Source: UBA3951 sp050952125
GTDB taxonomy: Bacteria > Bacillota > Sulfobacillia > Fermentithermobacillales > Fermentithermobacillaceae
Direction: 5' to 3'
Assembly: GCA_050952125.1 (NCBI GenBank)
Contig: JBMNKK010000003.1
Location: 868,001 to 932,000 of the forward strand
DNA: 64,000 nt
The stretch's first letter is position 1. Each line of letters starts with the position of its first letter. The position numbers and the translations under genes were made by a program. A model generated the notes under the pieces. It was not told the origin of the DNA and ran no database searches. It saw only the letters and a program-made list of their open reading frames with translations. Positions 7,380 through 16,421 of the stretch are shown one piece after another.

Positions 7380-8545
7380 CCCTGCCGCCCCCTCCGGAGT
7401 ATGACTTTGCCCTGCCGGAGAGCATCCAGACCGTAATACAGGGCGAGATTCGCCACCGACGCGGAACGCGCTTCGCCCCTATTGGCAAGATCATCCCGTA
7501 GGCCCATAAGGTGCCTCGCGAACCGGGCCTCCAGGGACTGGTTTTCCGGATCTGCCAATGCCTCGAAGTCGTATCCCGGCGAGTAATCGGGGATTAGGCG
7601 CAGGAAAAAGAAGTCGTCTCCGAGTTCACGCTCGAGAGCGGGGATGTCGAATATTATCTCCGGTTCGACCACCCCCGTCAGCCGGAGAGCCCATAGATCC
7701 CGCTTACGGGTGCTCTCCTCGCCGGCAGAGAGGATCGCGTTTCGAACGCGCTCAACCGTGTCGAGGCCGGTAATATCCAGATCGTGGCTGTGCACCTGGC
7801 GAAGGGCCATCGGCACGAACCGGGTTGAGACCTCACTTCGGCCCTCAACCGTCACGAGGTAAACCCCGCGCTCTCCCTTATCGCCGAAGTCAAGCGGTTC
7901 AGGGCAACCCGGATAGACTGCGGTCACCCTCCCTACTCTGAACACGCCCGGTGCGTGGATGTGTCCCAGAGCCGCGTAATCCATCCCGGATTGTTCAAGG
8001 TCCTCCTCATGGATGGGTAGGTACTGGGAGCCCCGGTCACCGGTGCTGCCCGTAATGACGTCTCCGTGCACCATCAGGATGTTGAAAAACCCTTTGCGGC
8101 CTCCGCGGAAACCGCTGAGGACTCTCCGGTGCTCCAGATAAGTCCTCCATCCAAGCCCGTATACTGCGGCATTGAGGTCTTCAAGGACGTATTCGCCGAC
8201 CTCCGGACCTTCGAAGACGACAACGTTCTCGGGCCACGCCACGGTTCTGTACAGAGAGTCCCGGACTAGAGGATCATGGTTGCCGGGCGTGATGAAGACT
8301 TTGGTTGAGGCGATGGACCGGAACAGATCAGCGGCCTCTCTTGCCCAGGTCGCCCGGGCGTGCGAGTGCTCGAACAGGTCTCCGCACAAAAGCAGAAGGT
8401 TTGCCTTCTCTCGCTTCGCCAAATCTACAATGCGCGACAGGGCGGTTTCGATTTCTCTGCGCCTGACCGATGCTTTCTCCCGGTCAAGTTCGCGGGACGC
8501 CGGCCGGCCTGCGTGGATGTCAGCAGCGTGAATTATCTTAAGCAT
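7376..8545 (-). CDS. yhaO: YhaO-like metallophosphoesterase / DNA repair exonuclease (SbcD/Mre11 family)
   Basis: A 389-residue calcineurin-like phosphoesterase with all Mre11/SbcD metal motifs: HAADIHAGR (residues 6-14), LLLCGDLFEHSH, FITPGNHDP, LMVHGDVI and AALGHIHAPG. These bind two metal ions and catalyse DNA strand hydrolysis in this family. The start ATG has GGAGG 11 bases upstream. It is the first gene of a two-gene operon with the YhaN-like ATPase, an arrangement parallel to SbcD-SbcC. The 169 bases upstream (8546-8714) contain only a small GAGGGA/TCCCTC inverted repeat. Confidence 0.9.
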   Translation of the reverse strand: MLKIIHAADIHAGRPASRELDREKASVRRREIETALSRIVDLAKREKANLLLLCGDLFEHSHARATWAREAADLFRSIASTKVFITPGNHDPLVRDSLYRTVAWPENVVVFEGPEVGEYVLEDLNAAVYGLGWRTYLEHRRVLSGFRGGRKGFFNILMVHGDVITGSTGDRGSQYLPIHEEDLEQSGMDYAALGHIHAPGVFRVGRVTAVYPGCPEPLDFGDKGERGVYLVTVEGRSEVSTRFVPMALRQVHSHDLDITGLDTVERVRNAILSAGEESTRKRDLWALRLTGVVEPEIIFDIPALERELGDDFFFLRLIPDYSPGYDFEALADPENQSLEARFARHLMGLRDDLANRGEARSASVANLALYYGLDALRQGKVILRRGRQG

Positions 8546-8714
8546 AAGCTCGTATTCCTCCGAATGCGGTTCGCTTCAGAGGAAGGATTTCTACTCTGAG
8601 GGATCCTTTCCCTCTAGGTATTTCTGCGAGATCAGGCGAGTTAGGTGGGAGAATAACGCCTTCTAATGCCCGGCGGCGATTATGAGCCTGGCAGGACCGA
8701 CCGCATAACCGCCT

Positions 8715-9743
8715 TCACACCGACGCCTCTCTCTCCTCCGCATCGATGGGAGAGCGCCGGCCCAAGTCTTCCCACTTCCCGCACTTGGAGCCCCATCGTG
8801 CGGCGACGCGGTCATCCACCATGATCTCCTGTATCTCGCAGGAGTTCGCACAGTCTCTGCACTCAAACCCTCTGCTCCTGGCGCTGGATGCCGCGATTCG
8901 GGCGGCTCCGCGGAAGGCAGTGCTCCTGGAGGGATCTTCCAAGATGCGCTCCCGGGCCAACAGCGCAGCACCCCACGCACCCATGACCTTGAAATGCGGC
9001 GGGACCGTAATGGGAAGTCCGAGCTTAGCTTCCAGCGCTTTGTGGATTCCGGCGTTAGCCGCGACTCCGCCTTGAAACAATACTTTCGGGCGGATCTTCT
9101 GCCCGCGAGCCACGTTGGTCATGTAGTTGGCTGCGAGAGCCGCACAAAGGCCCGCGATCAGGTCTTCCCTCCTGTAACCCATCTGTTGCTTGTGAATAAG
9201 GTCTGACTCGGCGAACACCCCGCACCTGCCGGCGATCCTTGCCGGCGCCCTAGATCTCAAGGCCCACTCGCCGAACTCCTCAATAGGAATACCTAACCTT
9301 GCTGCTTGATGATCTAGGAACGATCCTGTGCCCGCGGCGCAAACCGTGTTCATGTTGAACCCTACCGGATGGCCGTTCTTGAAGAAGACGATCTTTGAGT
9401 CCTGCCCGCCGATATCTATCAGCGTTCCGACATCAGGGAACAGGAACGACGCCGCTTTAGCGTGACTCGATATCTCGTTCTTCACGACATCCGCGCCAAC
9501 GACGACCTTGGCGAGTTCCCGGCCCGAACCCGTGGTCCCTACAAAGCGTATGCCCTCCACCAATCCCGCAGAGGTCAGCCGCTTAAACCCTTCCTGCATA
9601 GCCCAGATGGGCCCGCCTTCATTGCGAATGTAATCCTCGAAAACGATGTGCCCGTCAGAGTCTACCAGCACGATTTTCGTGGTGACGCTGCCGACGTCTA
9701 CGCCGAGGAACCTCTCGCCTCTCGTTTTGTCTCTAGCTCTCAT
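8715..9743 (-). CDS. CoA-substrate-specific enzyme activase (BadF/BcrA/HgdC ATPase family)
   Basis: This ASKHA-fold ATPase resembles activators of 2-hydroxyacyl-CoA dehydratases and benzoyl-CoA reductases, which use a [4Fe-4S] cluster and ATP to inject a high-energy electron. Motifs: GVDVGSVTTKIVLVD, FVGTTGSGRELA, DIGGQDSKIV, NTVCAAGTGSFLDHQA (cluster cysteine), AGRCGVFAESDLIHKQQ (second cluster cysteine) and FQGGVAANAG. ATG 9743 overlaps the upstream gene by 11 bases; a TTG at 9773 is also in frame but sits in the ribosome binding region. A C-terminal extension with CRDCANSCEI carries extra cysteines. No dehydratase subunit genes are adjacent apart from its upstream partner. Confidence 0.88.
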   Translation of the reverse strand: MRARDKTRGERFLGVDVGSVTTKIVLVDSDGHIVFEDYIRNEGGPIWAMQEGFKRLTSAGLVEGIRFVGTTGSGRELAKVVVGADVVKNEISSHAKAASFLFPDVGTLIDIGGQDSKIVFFKNGHPVGFNMNTVCAAGTGSFLDHQAARLGIPIEEFGEWALRSRAPARIAGRCGVFAESDLIHKQQMGYRREDLIAGLCAALAANYMTNVARGQKIRPKVLFQGGVAANAGIHKALEAKLGLPITVPPHFKVMGAWGAALLARERILEDPSRSTAFRGAARIAASSARSRGFECRDCANSCEIQEIMVDDRVAARWGSKCGKWEDLGRRSPIDAEEREASV

Positions 9744-11934
9744 TGACAGTTTTCTGCTTCCTCCTTCCCTCAAGAAGGTCGCAAAACGCCTCGAAGCGGG
9801 TCTGCAAACCGGCCACTCCGGTCTGCTCGGATATCATCAGCGAAAGCACCGGGATGTCCAGGTCTCTCGATACCTTGACCAGTATGTTCTGGGCTATTAT
9901 TTCCGGCATACAGGTAAACGGAAACAGGTGAACAACTCCGTCCATACCGTGCTTCTTGGCGAGGACGGCCTCGCCGACCGATTCCTGCCCGTGCCCGCCA
10001 ACATTTACCGGGAGATACGGCGAGGCGCTCCGCGATACCGTGTTGTATTGGCGTACAGCCCTCGGCTTCCTGAACAGGTGATAGTCCACCCAGGAATTGA
10101 CGTCGAGAGTCCGGTAGACGCGAACCCGCTGCTCAAGCGAACCGAGGATTCGCTCAGCGTCTTTGTTCACAAAAGGCTCATTGACCACATAAACCTCACC
10201 CACGACGGCAACCTGTAAGGGGTTCGCCTCTATTCGGGGGATCGCCCGCATATCTCGCTCGTAATCCCTGAACACGGCCCAGACTTCCTTAACAGTGCGT
10301 GCGCAGTCCATCTCATGCAGAAACGTCGCGTAACGCCGGTCGCCTTCGCCGCGTTCCGCCTCATAGGCCCTGGTATCGCGGAGGATGTCGCCCGCCCGGT
10401 CGGCCGCCGCAATCTTGACCAGCGCCATCCTTAGCCCGCGCAGACCTTTTGGGAAGGGCGCCCCTTCGGACAGCGCCCGGTACGACTCGACGAAGGAGCC
10501 CCACTTCTTTGGCAGAGGGAGCGGCGAGTCGATCGACAGCACTCTCACGGGATAACCGCTCTTCTGGAGGATCTCTTCCATCACCTGGGCATACCAGCCC
10601 AGGCGGCACCTGCCCTTGCCTTGGATCATCGCTATCTTCTTGATGCCGTTCTCAGCATGCTTCCTCATCTGCCCAATGAGAGTGACCATCGGATAGCAGA
10701 TGAACTCGGGCGCTATCTCTTTGCCCAGCCTCACAATGTCCTCGGTGAGCGGCGGAGGCATCACAAAATCGCAGCCCATCTCCAGGAACAATGACCGCAA
10801 GGAATAGCGGAGGTTGCCCATATCTACGAACCCGATGGGTCCCCGTTCCCGGTGCCTTGGGGCTGGTGAAGCGACCGCTTCTCTTGAGGAGCCGCCGTGA
10901 GCGACTTTCCGCTCCGTAGGCACCCGGGCAGACATGCGCGTCGCGGCGCTGGTTGAATCCATGAATGCCTCCAGGCGGGTAAGCAAGCCGGCCTCGCCGG
11001 AATGCTCATCAACTGCCAGGTTGAGAAGCGGTACCCCAAGAGCATCTGCTTCTTTGGCGATGTAGTTCTCGATTATGGATGCCGGACCGCACGAGAACGC
11101 CGAGACAAATATGAGGCGGCTTACCTTCCCGGCACGGATCAGGTGCAGAGCGGCGCCGAGGATGTGTCCCTCAATTGACCAAAGCTTCTCGGACTCGAAG
11201 ATATCCAGAAGCGCCGACGTGGCTTCCGTAACGCCCACATTCTCGGCGGTAATTGCAGGGCCGTAAGCTCTCACGACATCCAGCACTCTCTTGGCAAACA
11301 CATCGTGCAGGACATAAGAGTGGCTCATGACGGCAGTGGCAGGCGCCTCAAAACCCTGCTTTGAGCTACCGGCCGCTCCGCGGAGAACCCGCCCCGGCGC
11401 CGTGACACCGGCACCTCGCAGCACATCTCCGGACGAGATGCCTTCTTGAACACATACCGCTTCGTGAGCCTTCCACGCCCTTATACCTCGGTCCAGGGCT
11501 TTCCGCGCCTTTGCAGTATCACTCACGCCCATCTGTCGCGCCGCAGACAACCAGGTTTTCGGCCATCCCCTGGAGTCATCTCTATAGTCGATCACCGGGC
11601 TCACAAACGCTTCATCTGGAAGGTCAAATGCACCTTTGAGCATGGCCGGCAGTCCCATCATTTTCGGGCAGCAGTAGGCGCTGTGCCCCAGCGAGATGAC
11701 TGCCGGCACGAAAATGGCGTCCACTCCCATCTTAAGTAGCCTGTCGACATGGGTGAAGGCTGCTTTGACGGCTATACACGGCTCGTCGGTTGGGCACAAG
11801 TCAAGGTTCTGAAGGTCGGCTTCTGACGTGAACGGCGACTCGACATACGGGATGCCCAGTTCATCGAAAAAGGCTCGGTAGAGGGGGAAGAGGTAGAAAT
11901 AGCCGAGACTTCTGGGGATGCCCACTCGCACCAA
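9733..11934 (-). CDS. Acyl-CoA dehydratase activase-related protein (DUF2229-type), internally duplicated
   Basis: A 733-residue protein of the activase-associated DUF2229/2-hydroxyglutaryl-CoA dehydratase-like group. It appears to be two homologous modules: residues ~1-330 begin with VGIPRSLGYFYLFPLYRAFF and end with DEHSGEAGLLTRLEAFMD, and residues ~350-733 begin with GFVDMGNLRYSLRSLFLEMG and end with SEQTGVAGLQTRFEAFCDLL. Conserved cysteines (LCPTDEPCIAVK, ICYPMVTLIGQM, GKGRCRLGW) could ligate iron-sulfur clusters. The start is TTG 11934, GTG 11931 or GTG 11925. It is the promoter-proximal gene of the pair with the activase. The substrate is unknown. Confidence 0.8.
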   Translation of the reverse strand: MVRVGIPRSLGYFYLFPLYRAFFDELGIPYVESPFTSEADLQNLDLCPTDEPCIAVKAAFTHVDRLLKMGVDAIFVPAVISLGHSAYCCPKMMGLPAMLKGAFDLPDEAFVSPVIDYRDDSRGWPKTWLSAARQMGVSDTAKARKALDRGIRAWKAHEAVCVQEGISSGDVLRGAGVTAPGRVLRGAAGSSKQGFEAPATAVMSHSYVLHDVFAKRVLDVVRAYGPAITAENVGVTEATSALLDIFESEKLWSIEGHILGAALHLIRAGKVSRLIFVSAFSCGPASIIENYIAKEADALGVPLLNLAVDEHSGEAGLLTRLEAFMDSTSAATRMSARVPTERKVAHGGSSREAVASPAPRHRERGPIGFVDMGNLRYSLRSLFLEMGCDFVMPPPLTEDIVRLGKEIAPEFICYPMVTLIGQMRKHAENGIKKIAMIQGKGRCRLGWYAQVMEEILQKSGYPVRVLSIDSPLPLPKKWGSFVESYRALSEGAPFPKGLRGLRMALVKIAAADRAGDILRDTRAYEAERGEGDRRYATFLHEMDCARTVKEVWAVFRDYERDMRAIPRIEANPLQVAVVGEVYVVNEPFVNKDAERILGSLEQRVRVYRTLDVNSWVDYHLFRKPRAVRQYNTVSRSASPYLPVNVGGHGQESVGEAVLAKKHGMDGVVHLFPFTCMPEIIAQNILVKVSRDLDIPVLSLMISEQTGVAGLQTRFEAFCDLLEGRRKQKTVNES

Positions 11935-12066
11935 AACACGATACCGCCTTTTCTCTGGAGTGATGGTAATATTCCCAGAAAGTGGCGACCATAAACGGCA
12001 TCGGCAGGATGCTCGTGACGTGGAACGTTGCGCTTGTGGAGCCTAGAGGAAAAAGAAGAGGGTGAT

Positions 12067-13014
12067 CTAGTCGGTTCTATCTACCTTGACTGACCCTGCA
12101 CCGCAGCTCACGGTCACATCGACCTTCGTCGAGGCACTCTCGTATTCCGGCGTCGCCCAGGTATTTCCCGAGCGAACCAGCCCCTCCTCCTCAAGGTCGT
12201 GCGTGATGGTGAACGGGCTGGAGATCGAGACGCGAAGCCCTGCAGACTGAGGGACTTCTATGGCTACGGAAGCCGCACCTCCGGCTACCTTCACACGGGT
12301 GTCCTTGCCGGTAAGCCCGAGAGTAAGGTCGAGATCGGCCACACCTGCCTTGATGTCGACGTCCTGCAGGAAGACCGAAGCACAGTTCAAGTCTACATTG
12401 GCTACGCCTGCTGAAACGCGGAGCGACGTGGAAAGCGATGGGTTGAGGTCGATCTCCCAGTTCTGCTTTCCGTCGTTCGAGTTATTCTGGTCCGGAGCAT
12501 CGATAAGGGCCTTCAGTTCGTTGTCTCTCTCACTATAGGATACATGAGGTTCGGTCCTATCCCACGATATATCGGCCCAAAGAGCCATAGCCGGCGATTT
12601 CTCGTTGAGGCCAGGGTTTCCCCTGGCCTCCAACTCCAGCGACGGAGCCTTGAGCTCCAAATCAATCCGGGATACGGACGGGTTTAGAGGCACGACCCAC
12701 TCTTTGGTGTGATCCATAGGCCTCCAGTTCCTTCCCGGCCAGTTGAACTGGATCCCATCCCACCTAATCCAGGAGTTTCTCCAGCCACCGTACGGGTTCA
12801 TTGCGCCGAGTATCAGCACTACTACAACCGCCAGCGCCAGCATTGGGATCTCTCGCCTCGGCAAAGCGATCTGAAGCCCCAGGCCGATGAGCAGCACGGG
12901 CCAATAGGAGACAGCTGCATCCCAGATACTCCAGGGCAGGTACCCGCTGGTGTTCATGAGCAAGAGGGCACCAACCACCACCAAGACGAGTCCGTTGACA
13001 AGCCTGCCTGTCAC
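12067..13014 (-). CDS. LiaF-like membrane protein (LiaI/LiaF TM domain plus C-terminal beta domain)
   Basis: The N-terminal ~75 residues hold four short hydrophobic segments (LVNGLVLVVVGALLLM, YWPVLLIGLGLQIAL, IPMLALAVVVVLILG) of the LiaI/LiaF-like transmembrane type. The remaining ~240 residues form a soluble domain rich in beta strands (VNLDCASV-like repeats: SAGVANVDLNCASVFLQ, KAGVADLDLTLGL, AGGAASVAIEVP), resembling the LiaF / cell-wall-active antibiotic response domain. It is the last gene of a sigma factor - anti-sigma - PspC - LiaF operon, so a role in sensing envelope stress is likely. GTG start after GAGGTAGG. Confidence 0.75.
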   Translation of the reverse strand: MTGRLVNGLVLVVVGALLLMNTSGYLPWSIWDAAVSYWPVLLIGLGLQIALPRREIPMLALAVVVVLILGAMNPYGGWRNSWIRWDGIQFNWPGRNWRPMDHTKEWVVPLNPSVSRIDLELKAPSLELEARGNPGLNEKSPAMALWADISWDRTEPHVSYSERDNELKALIDAPDQNNSNDGKQNWEIDLNPSLSTSLRVSAGVANVDLNCASVFLQDVDIKAGVADLDLTLGLTGKDTRVKVAGGAASVAIEVPQSAGLRVSISSPFTITHDLEEEGLVRSGNTWATPEYESASTKVDVTVSCGAGSVKVDRTD

Positions 13015-13020
13015 TGCAGC

Positions 13021-13644
13021 CTACCTCCCTCTCACAGCGCCTAAGATGATGGCGACGCCGGCGAGGATGATGAGTACCGGCCACGCTTGCCCGATCAGCT
13101 GCCCTGGCAGCCTCCATATGAAGCTCGGGATATACCTTCGCATGACTACAGCTACGCCTACGGCGATCAAGATGTAGCCCAACAGCTGGCGGCTTCTGTT
13201 GTTTGAACTCGTAACTTCATTCGGTGTCGAAGCCGCGGGCGAAGGTGTGACGGGCGTGGCAGGTTGCTGCCCCTGTCCGGTGGTCGTTGCAGGTGCTTGA
13301 GCCTCAGCCTGAGGGGCGCCCGGAACGTCCGGCACGAAAGGTTCCTTCTCTTTCCTGAGAATCTCGTCTGCGGTCATTCCGCTATTCGGAATCTGTGGGG
13401 TCTCTTGAGTCATGGCAGCACCACCTGTGTCTACCCTCGCGGGCGCGATTTTTCTCACCCCGGCCGGTTCTTCCGGGATGATTATCCAGGCGAGGATATA
13501 CGCGATGATGGCATTAGGCATGGTCACCAGTAAGAAAGCAAAGAGGAGTCTCATGACAGTGACGTCCATCCCGAAGTAATCTGCCAGACCGGCTGCTACT
13601 CCACCAAGGACTTTACTGTGTCGTGAACGATAGACTTTCTTCAT
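13021..13644 (-). CDS. PspC domain-containing membrane protein
   Basis: The N terminus is a clear PspC domain: KKVYRSRHSKVLGGVAAGLA (residues 2-21), DYFGMDVTVMRLLFAFLLV and a membrane segment ending IIIPEEP. A proline/glutamine/threonine-rich linker (residues ~80-145) leads to a second membrane region near the C terminus (LLGYILIAVGVAVVM, VLIILAGVAIILGA) of the LiaF/DUF5668 type. PspC proteins respond to membrane stress. Its ATG overlaps the stop of the anti-sigma gene (ATGA), so the two are translationally coupled. Confidence 0.85.
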   Translation of the reverse strand: MKKVYRSRHSKVLGGVAAGLADYFGMDVTVMRLLFAFLLVTMPNAIIAYILAWIIIPEEPAGVRKIAPARVDTGGAAMTQETPQIPNSGMTADEILRKEKEPFVPDVPGAPQAEAQAPATTTGQGQQPATPVTPSPAASTPNEVTSSNNRSRQLLGYILIAVGVAVVMRRYIPSFIWRLPGQLIGQAWPVLIILAGVAIILGAVRGR

Positions 13645-14288
13645 TCGATACCCTCTCCTCTGTCTTTGGAGGCTCTATGCTGGCTGAAAAACACCACCAC
13701 CGCAATCCCGCCAAATACAAGTACGCTTAGAGCCTGCGAAGGTAATGCGGTGCTCAGGATTTCCAGAGAAGCGAAGCCGTCGGTTTTCACTGCAGAAATG
13801 ACTGACACGATGCTGTTCCACCACGCGCCCGAGGTGAAATACTCCCATAGGGCACCCAAATCCTGAAGTGAAAAGAGGAAGTTGGTGCGCATGCCTAGTG
13901 TTCCGGGAATGAGTGGCCCATAGCGATGCTGCAAGAAAGAACCCAGCACGAACACTAGAGAACCTACGGCCCACCGCAACTTGTATGCCCGGGACAGAGT
14001 CAGAGGTTCAGAGTCTTCATGGGGTGACAACATCTCGAAAGACGGAGGATCGGGGTCAAAGTCCCAGGTCCTGACCATCCGCAGAAGGTCATCCTCAAAT
14101 CCCGCAGGAGGCTCTTCTATAGAAATAGACTTCAGCGCGAGGTCAAACTCGCGGAGGCCTGCCAGCTTCGCTCGACACTCTCGGCATGTTAATAGGTGGA
14201 TCCGGACAACCGAATCCTCCCAAAGAGACAGATCGCGGTAGAGGTACTCCTCGAGCCTTACATCATCGGGGCACCTGAAAAGCCGCAT
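13641..14288 (-). CDS. Anti-sigma factor with zinc-finger domain (membrane anchored)
   Basis: The N-terminal zinc-finger motif HLLTCRECRAKLAGL (HxxxCxxC) is the ZAS-type domain that binds and inhibits ECF sigma factors. After a linker come hydrophobic segments (AVGSLVFVLGSFL, WWNSIVSVISAV, ALSVLVFGGIAVVVFF) that would anchor it in the membrane. ATG 14288 is chosen because GGGGGTG lies 7 bases upstream; earlier in-frame codons would read into the sigma factor gene. It follows the ECF sigma gene by 46 bases and is very probably its cognate antagonist. Confidence 0.83.
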   Translation of the reverse strand: MRLFRCPDDVRLEEYLYRDLSLWEDSVVRIHLLTCRECRAKLAGLREFDLALKSISIEEPPAGFEDDLLRMVRTWDFDPDPPSFEMLSPHEDSEPLTLSRAYKLRWAVGSLVFVLGSFLQHRYGPLIPGTLGMRTNFLFSLQDLGALWEYFTSGAWWNSIVSVISAVKTDGFASLEILSTALPSQALSVLVFGGIAVVVFFSQHRASKDRGEGIE

Positions 14289-14334
14289 GGCGGTGCACCC
14301 CCTAGCATGGGCCCAAGGGTACCTGTACTGTGAG

Positions 14335-14901
14335 TCACGCTGTCCATACAAGTCCACCCGCCTCAAGGATTTTCTTGAGCATTTGCCTACCTCTGTATAG
14401 CCTGTTCTTGATAACGGTCTCTTTCATGTTTGTCATCTCCGAAATCTCTCTGATCGACAAACCCTCAATGTGAAAAAGCACTACCAGCTCTCTGTAGCCG
14501 TCATTTAGTTTCTCGATCGCGCTCTTCAGAGTTCTCTCCAGCTCCTGCCTTTCAAACTCCTTATCAGGTGTAGGAGTGGAACTCGCCAGCCTCGAAGCTT
14601 CGCTCTCGGTATCATTGATTGACTCCTCGCCGGGAGTCCTCCCGATCTTTCTGCCCCGATCCGCACAGATATTCCAGGTGATGCGGTAGATCCAAGGCAA
14701 AAAGGGCTTATCCGGCTGAAACGAGGCAATCGCCCGGTAGGCTCGTAAGAGGACTTCCTGCGTGATATCCATAGCGTCCTCACGATTGCTGGTCATCCGG
14801 TAAGCCAGACTGTAAATGTTCTTATGATACTTCTTGACCAGGGCGGCAAACGCTTCCTTGTCACCGCGCTGGGCGCTCTCGATGAGCTCTCTGTCCTCCA
14901 C
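14335..14901 (-). CDS. ECF-type RNA polymerase sigma factor
   Basis: A 188-residue sigma-70 family extracytoplasmic function sigma factor. Region 2 reads AFAALVKKYHKNIYSLAYRM and EDAMDITQEVLLRAYRAI (residues ~17-61); region 4 reads LNDGYRELVVLFHIEGLSI followed by REISEMTNMKETVIKNRLYR, the helix-turn-helix that reads the -35 element. The start is GTG. It heads an operon with an anti-sigma factor, a PspC protein and a LiaF-like protein, pointing to control of an envelope stress response. I could not identify its target promoter. Confidence 0.93.
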   Translation of the reverse strand: MEDRELIESAQRGDKEAFAALVKKYHKNIYSLAYRMTSNREDAMDITQEVLLRAYRAIASFQPDKPFLPWIYRITWNICADRGRKIGRTPGEESINDTESEASRLASSTPTPDKEFERQELERTLKSAIEKLNDGYRELVVLFHIEGLSIREISEMTNMKETVIKNRLYRGRQMLKKILEAGGLVWTA

Positions 14902-15072
14902 TCGGAAGGAAGCCCCCTATAAAGCCAACCCGACCCTCAATCTTGGAATACGCCGGGCGGCCTGGGTAGGTCTCAGAAAACCAGCCTGGAACCCACTGAA
15001 CATTTTACCAACGGGGGACAACGATGGCTATTACGGCAGTACGGAGGCACGCCGTGCAACCCGTGCAAGCAA

Positions 15073-15099
15073 GAGGGTGCCGGGGTATCCGGCACCCTC
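15073..15099 (-). terminator. Terminator of the coiled-coil repeat gene
   Basis: GAGGGTGCCGG-GGTAT-CCGGCACCCTC is a perfect 11-bp stem with a 5-base loop, 24 bases past the stop of the gene ending at 15124. The following minus-strand bases TTGCTTGCAC give only a weak T tract. Confidence 0.7.
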
Positions 15100-15123
15100 T
15101 CCAAACATCCGCACGCGTTCTGT

Positions 15124-16389
15124 CTACGGGGCTAGCGGGTAACGGACGAAATCTGCATGCAGCACGATGTTTTCCGGAAGGATCGTGGACGAGGTCAACG
15201 CAACATTGGCGGGCTGCGTCCTTGAGCCGGACCAATAACGGAGCCACTCAGGATTGTCGCTGGTGAAGATCACTTCATATGCAACGGAATCAGATATGTC
15301 GTATGCTTGTGCGAATGACTCGTCAACTCCAAGCGTAACCTCCGTTGGCGACCCCGGAACCTCCGACTTGGTACCGGTCAGCGAAACGCTGAAAACGCCT
15401 ATGGTGACCGTTACGGGTTCCGAGAAGTAGTTCAGAACCTGAGCGATAACCGAACTGGCCTGATTTGCCTTGAACATGGGGCCTGTAGTCATCACTTCAA
15501 ACTCTGTCGGGCAATTGCCCCCTCCGTTGCAGCACTGCTCAAGCCTGCTGAGGATCTCCCGGATCTCGGCCTTGATCTCGGCGAGGCCGTACTCGGGATT
15601 ATCCAGTTTGCATTCTATTGCCGCGACTTCCTGCTTAATTTCTGCAAGGCCGGTACAAGGATCGGTCAGCGCGTCCAAGATCTGGCACACATCGGCCTTG
15701 AGCCTAGCCAACAGGCAGAGGAGATCCTTAAGGTCGAGTTCCTTTAACAGGCACTCGATATCCCTTATTTCCTGCTTGATCTCACAGAGCCCAAAGTCAG
15801 GGCTGCTTACGGCATCTTCTATGTCCTTAACCGCGTCCAGGATGCGTTCCAGTACACACCTGAGGTCACCGGTATCCAGCCTCTCAAGCTTGCACTCAAT
15901 CTCCCTGACCTCTCTCTTTATCTCTTCCAGGCCGAATTCCGGGTTAGCGAGTTTATCCTCAATATCGTCGACGTCATCTGCGATAGCCTCAAGGAGCTCC
16001 TCGATGTCACCGTGATCCCGGTCCTTCAACATATCCTTGATGGCTTCCAACAATTCCTCGATACGTTCTACTTCCCTCTTAATCTCCTCGAGCCCGGTGC
16101 ACGGGTCATCAAGTATATCCTCGATACGCTCCACTTCATCGCGGATATTCTCCAGCACACATTCCAGCTTCTGCGGGTCGACGTCGCCGAGGACTTCATC
16201 AAGACCGGCGACGCCTTCGGCTATCCGCTTGAGACCGAAACACGGGTTGGTGACGACCCCCTCAACAACCGCTACCTCCGATTTGATCTCTGCAAGACCC
16301 GTGCGCGGGTTGTCCAGCTTTGCCTCGATTCTGCGGAGCTGTTGCTGGAGCGCCTTGACGAGACACGAGTTGATGCAGTTGTTCACCAC
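15124..16389 (-). CDS. Cysteine-rich repetitive coiled-coil protein of unknown function
   Basis: I do not recognise a characterised family. The first ~290 of 421 residues are helical repeats containing P-x-x-G-L-x-E-I-K (for example NPRTGLAEIK, DPCTGLEEIKRE, NPEFGLEEIKRE, SPDFGLCEIKQE, NPEYGLAEIKAE) flanked by IE-rich heptads. PxxGL occurs near residues 28, 49, 96, 150, 197, 244 and 265, a ~47-residue period with 21-residue sub-units. About 16 cysteines are scattered through this part. The C-terminal ~125 residues look like a beta-rich domain (VTVTIGVFSVSLTG, YEVIFTSDNPEW). No signal peptide or membrane segment is evident. A surface or spore-layer structural role is possible but inferred only from architecture. 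GTG start, AGAGG upstream. Confidence 0.8.
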   Translation of the reverse strand: MVNNCINSCLVKALQQQLRRIEAKLDNPRTGLAEIKSEVAVVEGVVTNPCFGLKRIAEGVAGLDEVLGDVDPQKLECVLENIRDEVERIEDILDDPCTGLEEIKREVERIEELLEAIKDMLKDRDHGDIEELLEAIADDVDDIEDKLANPEFGLEEIKREVREIECKLERLDTGDLRCVLERILDAVKDIEDAVSSPDFGLCEIKQEIRDIECLLKELDLKDLLCLLARLKADVCQILDALTDPCTGLAEIKQEVAAIECKLDNPEYGLAEIKAEIREILSRLEQCCNGGGNCPTEFEVMTTGPMFKANQASSVIAQVLNYFSEPVTVTIGVFSVSLTGTKSEVPGSPTEVTLGVDESFAQAYDISDSVAYEVIFTSDNPEWLRYWSGSRTQPANVALTSSTILPENIVLHADFVRYPLAP

Positions 16390-16421
16390 TTGTCACCTCT
16401 CTTGTAAATACCATCGGTGAC

